Source: UBA668 sp041178405
GTDB lineage: Bacteria; Actinomycetota; Acidimicrobiia; Acidimicrobiales; Ilumatobacteraceae
Length of the DNA: 10,762 nt
Assembly (NCBI GenBank): GCA_041178405.1
Contig: JBEGVK010000015.1
Span: 1-10,762, forward strand
Reading direction: 5' to 3'
Part shown: one piece after another, positions 7,078 through 10,762 of the stretch
How the letters are laid out: each line of letters opens with the position of its first letter
Numbering within the stretch: the first letter of the stretch is position 1
Program-made: the position numbers and the translations under genes
The notes under the pieces: model-generated
What the model saw: only the letters and a program-made list of their open reading frames with translations
Told to the model about the DNA's origin: nothing
Databases searched by the model: none

Positions 7078-7995
7078 TCAGGCGCGCTCGAGCGACCGCA
7101 GGCCGGTTGCGAGATCAGTCCAGGGTGCCCATGCGAGCTGGATGCGGGCCCTTGTCGGGGCAAGTGCCAGTCGCTGCACCGAGTCAGTGCGGCGTGGCGC
7201 GAACTCGGGATCGGCTCCATCACTGCCCGACATCATCCGCCACAGGTCGATGATGCTTGTCGACACGCCGGTGCCTGTGTTGACGACGAGCCCGCTCCCC
7301 TTTCGCGCCGCACGCATCAGCGCATCGACGGCGTCATCGACGAACAGGAAGTCGCGGGTCTGCCGCCCGTCACCGTGCACCACTGGCGCAACGCCACGTC
7401 GTGCAGCGTCGGCGAATGCCGCCACCACGCCGGCGTCAGGACGCTGACGCGGACCGTATACCGACGGCATGGCAAGGGCGGTGAACTCGACTGCATGGCG
7501 CTCGCGGTACGCAGCGAGCAGGTCGATCGCCGAGCGCGCCACCACGCCGGCGACGCCCAGCGGCTTCCACGGCTGGCTCTCCTTCAACGGCTGCTCGCGC
7601 GCCGGCACCTCGCCGTACAGGGCTGCAGCGCTCACCGCGACGACCACCTTGGTGCCCGGCCGCGCCCGTCCCACCTCGAGTGCGGCTGCCACGCTGCGGA
7701 GCGAGGCGCCCGCAACACCCTCGGCATGACGCGACGGCGGCAGCAGCGTCAGGTTGTAGACGACATCGGGCGGGCGCAGTGCAGCGAGCGCCATGAAGCC
7801 GTCGGTGCACACATCGAGGGTGTGGAACTTGAGGTCGGCGTTCATCGACCGCGCCTCGGCGAGATTGGCCAGCGATCCGGAACTGAGGTCGTCGACCACC
7901 TCGACGGAGTGTCCTTCGGCGAGCAGTCGCTCGGTGAGGTGCGAGCCGATGAAGCCCGCGCCACCCATGACGAGGACCTGCATCCGCTGCGTCAC
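7078..7995 (-). CDS. NAD-dependent epimerase/dehydratase-family protein, apparently lacking the catalytic triad
   Basis: A 305-residue extended short-chain dehydrogenase-fold protein, the last gene of the minus-strand operon. The nucleotide-binding half is intact: VLVMGGAGFIGSHLTERLL (7-25), VVDDLSSG (33-40) and DVVYNLT (77-83). The substrate half keeps SVYGPRQRPDAG (178-189), HGDGRQTRDFLFVDDAVDAL (207-226) and VVNTGTGVSTSI (237-248), as in UDP-sugar epimerases. The active site looks altered. Aligned on these landmarks, the Ser/Thr position is Ala123 (VSAAALYG), and the YxxxK positions are Ala149 and Ala153 (GVAGVVARS). It may be an inactive homologue or use other residues. Start GTG 7995 overlaps the upstream stop as GTGA, suggesting coupling; ATG 7983 is a possible alternative. 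Its place after a nucleotidyltransferase points to nucleotide-sugar metabolism, but the reaction is unknown. Confidence 0.85.
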   Translation of the reverse strand: MTQRMQVLVMGGAGFIGSHLTERLLAEGHSVEVVDDLSSGSLANLAEARSMNADLKFHTLDVCTDGFMALAALRPPDVVYNLTLLPPSRHAEGVAGASLRSVAAALEVGRARPGTKVVVAVSAAALYGEVPAREQPLKESQPWKPLGVAGVVARSAIDLLAAYRERHAVEFTALAMPSVYGPRQRPDAGVVAAFADAARRGVAPVVHGDGRQTRDFLFVDDAVDALMRAARKGSGLVVNTGTGVSTSIIDLWRMMSGSDGADPEFAPRRTDSVQRLALAPTRARIQLAWAPWTDLATGLRSLERA

Positions 7996-8993
7996 GAGTT
8001 CGGATCGGGGCGCCTGGCGCCGCTGAGGTGCTCGCCCGGCGCGACGGCGCCATCGGCACCGATGACACTCGAGCGCACCTGCGCATCACTCCCGACCCTG
8101 CCCATCACCACTGAGTCTGCCACTGCGGCGCCGTCGCCGACGGCGGATCCGGGAAGCAGCACCGACCCAATGACCTGCGCACCCGCACCCACCGACACGC
8201 CTGCGCCGACAACCGACTCGACGACCTCTGCCGAGGGGTCGACCAGTGCCGACGGATGCACGGCAACGCAGCGGTCGTGGCGACGCATGCCGCGCAGCAT
8301 GTCGAGGTTCGCCGCAAGGTAGGTGTCGGGACGGCCGGTGTCGATCCAGTAGTCGTCGGTGGCCATCGCGTAGAGCCGGCCCCCCGCTGCAACAGCGGGA
8401 AAGGTGACGCGCTCGATCGAGGTAGCGGTGCCGACGGGAATGCGCTCGAGCACGGATGGCTCGAGCACATACGTGCCGGCGTTGACGAGATTGCTGGGCG
8501 CAGTACCGGGTGCCGGTTTCTCGACGAACCGCTCGACGCGGCCCTCGCCGTCGAGCGCCACCACCCCGTACGACGACGGATCGTCGACACCGATCAGGTG
8601 GAGCGTTGCCTCGGCGCCGCGGTCGCGATGGAAGCCGACGAGCGCCGCCACATCCAGATCGGTGAGCACGTCGCCGTTGGCAACGACGAACGTGCTGTCG
8701 ATGCCGCTGGAGTCAGCGGCGAAGCGGATTGCGCCGGCCGTGTCGAGCGGCCCCGACTCGACGGCATATCGCAGCGCCACGCCGTCGCACCTGCCGTCGG
8801 GGAACGCAGCGACGAATGGCTCCGGCTTGAAGCCGAGTGCCAGCGTCACCTCGGTGACACCGCCACGCGCCAGGTTTGCGACAAGACGCTCGATGATTGG
8901 GATGTGCCCGACGGGCAGCATCGGCTTGGGAATCGTCGCTGTGAGCGGGCGAAGGCGAGTGCCGAAGCCGCCGACCAGGACAACCGCCCGCAT
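7992..8993 (-). CDS. Sugar-1-phosphate nucleotidyltransferase, probably mannose-1-phosphate guanylyltransferase
   Basis: A 333-residue cytosolic enzyme that makes an NDP-sugar from NTP and sugar-1-phosphate. The N-terminal catalytic domain shows VGGFGTRLRPLT (7-18), KPMLPVG (23-29), PLDTAGAIR (82-90), VANGDVL (104-110, Asp108 a metal ligand), FVEKP (156-160), NAGTYVLEP (171-179) and DYWIDTGRPDTY (214-225, second metal Asp218). Residues about 243-325 form a left-handed beta-helix of hexapeptide repeats (VHPSALVDPSAEV, SVGAGAQVIG), ending in LSGARRP. The order and the IERVTFPAV stretch (193-201) resemble mycobacterial ManB/RmlA2 (Rv3264c), so GTP and mannose-1-phosphate are the best guess. Glucose-1-phosphate thymidylyl- or uridylyltransferase is the alternative. 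Its ATG overlaps the upstream stop by one base (TGATG), and its own stop overlaps the next start. It could feed GDP-mannose to Gmd. Confidence 0.9.
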   Translation of the reverse strand: MRAVVLVGGFGTRLRPLTATIPKPMLPVGHIPIIERLVANLARGGVTEVTLALGFKPEPFVAAFPDGRCDGVALRYAVESGPLDTAGAIRFAADSSGIDSTFVVANGDVLTDLDVAALVGFHRDRGAEATLHLIGVDDPSSYGVVALDGEGRVERFVEKPAPGTAPSNLVNAGTYVLEPSVLERIPVGTATSIERVTFPAVAAGGRLYAMATDDYWIDTGRPDTYLAANLDMLRGMRRHDRCVAVHPSALVDPSAEVVESVVGAGVSVGAGAQVIGSVLLPGSAVGDGAAVADSVVMGRVGSDAQVRSSVIGADGAVAPGEHLSGARRPDPNS

Positions 8994-9802
8994 CAGCCGC
9001 CGGTGGTGCTCGGCGCCGGCGCCGTCGTGTCAGGCACCGTCGTCTCAGGCTCGGTCGTCTCGGGTGCCGTGGTGAGCGGGGCATCGCCCTCGCCGATCAC
9101 GCCGAACTCTGAGAGGCGGGCCCATGTGGCCGGCTTCGGCACATCGTCGCCGGCAGGCACGACAGCGATGACGAATGCCATGCCGTTCGAGGTGAACCGC
9201 AGGTCGCGGAACGCAGTGATGTTGTCCTGGAACTCGTCGGTCGACGCGTCCTCCCAGACGCGGACCTTGAGTTCGGCGTCCTCACCCTCGCACGACGTCC
9301 CTTCGAACAGCGCCGGGTCGTCGACGTCGTACACCTGCTCGGCGTCACCGCCCGCCTGTGCAGCAGGGATCACGAGCCGCCCGCGCTCGAGTTCGACGCC
9401 GTACACGTCGAGGAACACGCCGAGCTTGGCGTTGCGGCCGGTATCGCCGCCGGTAGTCGGGTGGTAGTTGATGAAGCCGGCTGCGTTGTTCTGGCCCGCC
9501 GAGAGTTGCTCACGGTCGCCCGCCGAGGCCTGCTGCTCGGTGAGGTCGACGGGAGAGCCCTCGAGGGTGAAGGTCTCGTCGCACACGCGGAACTCATACG
9601 CCATCGTCCACTCGTCGCCGGGCTGCGGCGGGCCAGAGTTGGCCGGCGGCATCGAGACCTTGCCGTAGGCAATCAGGCCGATCATCGCCACCGAGACGCT
9701 GGCGAGCACGACAGGAAACGTGGTGCCGGTCGCGAACCGGACCTTCCTGCCCTTGCCGCGCGAGGCGAGCTTGGCGACCTTTCTGGCGGACGATGTAGCC
9801 AC
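8993..9802 (-). CDS. Membrane-anchored protein of unknown function with Thr/Pro-rich tail
   Basis: A 269-residue protein I do not recognise. Residues 1-27 are basic (RKVAKLASRGKGRKVRF), followed by one hydrophobic segment at about 28-47. This predicts a cytoplasmic N-terminus and a large outside domain, or less likely an uncleaved signal. The outer part (about 60-235) is acidic, with Cys74 and Cys171 as a possible disulfide, and includes FRVCDETFTLEG (71-82), FINYHPTTGGDTG (110-122), LGVFLDVYGV (127-136) and FTSNGMAFVIAVVPAG (203-218). The last 28 residues are a Thr/Pro/Glu tail with a PETTx period. Start GTG 9802 lies 12 bases after the glycosyltransferase stop, with TAGCCT 9 bases upstream and no Shine-Dalgarno. 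Its stop overlaps the nucleotidyltransferase ATG, so it is part of the operon. A role in surface-glycan assembly at the membrane is inferred from position only. Confidence 0.75.
   Translation of the reverse strand: MATSSARKVAKLASRGKGRKVRFATGTTFPVVLASVSVAMIGLIAYGKVSMPPANSGPPQPGDEWTMAYEFRVCDETFTLEGSPVDLTEQQASAGDREQLSAGQNNAAGFINYHPTTGGDTGRNAKLGVFLDVYGVELERGRLVIPAAQAGGDAEQVYDVDDPALFEGTSCEGEDAELKVRVWEDASTDEFQDNITAFRDLRFTSNGMAFVIAVVPAGDDVPKPATWARLSEFGVIGEGDAPLTTAPETTEPETTVPDTTAPAPSTTGG
9019..9073 (-). repeat. 15-bp tandem repeat encoding the Thr/Pro-rich tail
   Basis: Units at 9019-9033, 9034-9048, 9049-9063 and a partial one at 9064-9073 share a GCxCCGTCGTCTCAG-like core on the plus strand. They encode PETTE, PETTV and PDTTA in the membrane protein on the minus strand. 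Copies differ at several bases. Such in-frame repeats often vary in number between strains and form a flexible, possibly wall-spanning linker. Confidence 0.65.
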
Positions 9803-9814
9803 GAGGGTGCGAGG

Positions 9815-10762
9815 CTAGCGGCTGGCAGCGCCCGACCGTCGGTGCCGATCTGCCGGCCTGCGCCGGGCCAGCGACTCGACCAGCCGTTCGTAGGCCTCGG
9901 CCACCGCCGCTGGCGACGCCGCCGACTCCACCCAGCGGCGGCCGGCGGTGCCCATCGAGGCCCTACGGGAGGGATCGGCGAGCAGGTCGCCCAGCGCCTG
10001 GGCGAACTCCGCCGGGTCGTCGGGCGGCACCGACACACCGCCACCGCTCGCTGCCAGCATCCTGGGCACCTCGGTGCCAGCGTCGATGGCTGCGAGGACG
10101 GGACGCCCGGCGGCGAGGATGGAGTAGGTCTTCGACGGCACGCTCACCCGCCCGAGACCGGCTTTCAGCGGCACCAGGTGGATGTCGCCCGTGGCGAGCA
10201 CCTCCGGCACGCGCCCCGCCGGCTGGTAGTCGCTGAACCTGACATTCGCCACGCCGGCGGCGCGTGCCTCGAGCGACTGCCGGGCGGCACCGTCGCCGTT
10301 GATGAGGAAGGTTGCGTCGGGAAACGCACGCGCTGCGTCGACCACCATCTCGAGCGACTGCGAGAACCCGACGTTCCCGGCGTACAGCACGACCAATTCG
10401 TCGCCGATGCCGAGTTCGTCGCGAAGGGGCGTCATCCGCTCCGCCGGGCGGATGGCCTCGGTGTCGACGAAGTTCGGTATCACGTGCACCCGCTCTCGAC
10501 GCGATGACCGCATCTTCGCTGCGACGTTGTCGCTCAGGTCGTCGCTCAGGACGGTCACCGCATCCGCAGGGTGGTAGCTCACCCGTTCGAGCCACGACGC
10601 GACCGCGATGATCGGCCTACTGGTGATGGCGCCGGTGGCGACGGCGGCATCGGGAAACACATCTTGGATGTTGAACACGAGCGGTCCCCGACGCACCAAG
10701 CCTGCCACCCAGCCAGTGAGGCCCATCGTCAGCGGCGGCGACATGGCGATCACGGCATCGCA
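9815..10762 (-). CDS. Family-4 glycosyltransferase (WcaI/WbuB-like), 5' end outside the window
   Basis: The 315 residues present are the middle and C-terminal parts of a GT-B glycosyltransferase. The reading frame is open to the right edge, beginning CDAVIAMSPPLTMGLTGW, an internal motif normally about 80-100 residues into such enzymes; the start is therefore missing. Motifs, numbered from the edge: FNIQDVFPD (30-38), VIPNFVDTEAIRP (91-103), VLYAGNVGFSQSLEMVVDAA (120-139), FLINGDGAARQSLEARA (147-163), DIHLVPLKAGLGRVSVPSKT (188-207) and YSILAAGRPVLAAIDAGTEV (208-227). The VPSK-ILAAGRPV arrangement is typical of the amino- or deoxysugar transferases WbuB/WcaI. The stop is TAG 9815-9817, after an Arg-rich tail. 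It is probably an early gene of the minus-strand operon. Donor and acceptor are unknown. Confidence 0.88.
   Translation of the reverse strand, partial: CDAVIAMSPPLTMGLTGWVAGLVRRGPLVFNIQDVFPDAAVATGAITSRPIIAVASWLERVSYHPADAVTVLSDDLSDNVAAKMRSSRRERVHVIPNFVDTEAIRPAERMTPLRDELGIGDELVVLYAGNVGFSQSLEMVVDAARAFPDATFLINGDGAARQSLEARAAGVANVRFSDYQPAGRVPEVLATGDIHLVPLKAGLGRVSVPSKTYSILAAGRPVLAAIDAGTEVPRMLAASGGGVSVPPDDPAEFAQALGDLLADPSRRASMGTAGRRWVESAASPAAVAEAYERLVESLARRRPADRHRRSGAASR

Noticed and set aside
7085..7094. Perfect 10-bp palindrome CGCTCGAGCG near the cofD/epimerase junction
   Set aside because: It lies in the epimerase C-terminal codons, has no spacer or U-tract, and short palindromes of this kind are common in GC-rich coding DNA.
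8256..9467. Plus-strand open frame of 403 codons
   Set aside because: It is antisense to the nucleotidyltransferase and the membrane protein, with no domain and a tail created by the 15-bp repeat.
9461..10507. Plus-strand open frame of 348 codons
   Set aside because: It is antisense to the membrane-protein and glycosyltransferase genes, has Gly/Arg/His-rich composition and no recognisable motif.

Overview
The window is high-GC DNA (about two thirds G+C by eye), densely packed with genes and with almost no intergenic space. It looks like an actinobacterial chromosome, most likely class Acidimicrobiia (Ilumatobacter-like). The taxonomic call is an inference. It rests on a secreted protein whose C-terminus carries tandem 'RLxDTR...PC...VCIY...VDxxGxY' repeats, on a coenzyme F420 gene (cofD/fbiA), on GTG starts, and on starts that mostly lack a Shine-Dalgarno sequence. 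I see no rRNA, tRNA, CRISPR array, insertion sequence or phage gene.

Layout from left to right. Bases 1-47 hold nothing I can assign. A secreted SpoIID/LytB-type peptidoglycan-active protein (48-2567, minus) is divergent from a polysaccharide/lipid-linked sugar flippase (2595-3929, plus). The flippase converges, with a 4-bp gap, on GDP-mannose 4,6-dehydratase gmd (3934-4920, minus). A 76-bp divergent promoter region follows, then a family-4 glycosyltransferase (4997-6094, plus), which overlaps cofD/fbiA by ATGA (6091-7068, plus). After a 9-bp convergent gap comes a minus-strand operon. In transcription order it holds a family-4 glycosyltransferase cut by the right edge (9815 to past 10762), a membrane-anchored protein of unknown function (8993-9802), a sugar-1-phosphate nucleotidyltransferase resembling mycobacterial mannose-1-phosphate guanylyltransferase (7992-8993), and an NAD-dependent epimerase/dehydratase-family protein (7078-7995). 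The last three are joined by 1-bp and 4-bp overlaps.

Most genes fit one theme: making and exporting a cell-surface glycan. The nucleotidyltransferase would supply an activated sugar (probably GDP-mannose), Gmd would convert GDP-mannose to GDP-4-keto-6-deoxymannose, the two glycosyltransferases would build the chain, the flippase would move the lipid-linked product across the membrane, and the SpoIID-like protein would act on the wall outside. CofD is the metabolic outlier. Even so, an F420 gene near a mannose-1-phosphate guanylyltransferase and rhamnose/glycan genes recalls the fbiA-fbiB-manB-wbbL-rmlD neighbourhood of mycobacteria.

This is mostly a well-behaved envelope-glycan region, and I do not see an obvious new defence or mobile system. 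The points most worth a second look are the epimerase-family protein, which seems to have lost its whole catalytic triad; the permuted order of the SpoIID motifs; the uncharacterised membrane protein coupled to the nucleotidyltransferase; and a recurring TARCCTC element just upstream of three start codons.
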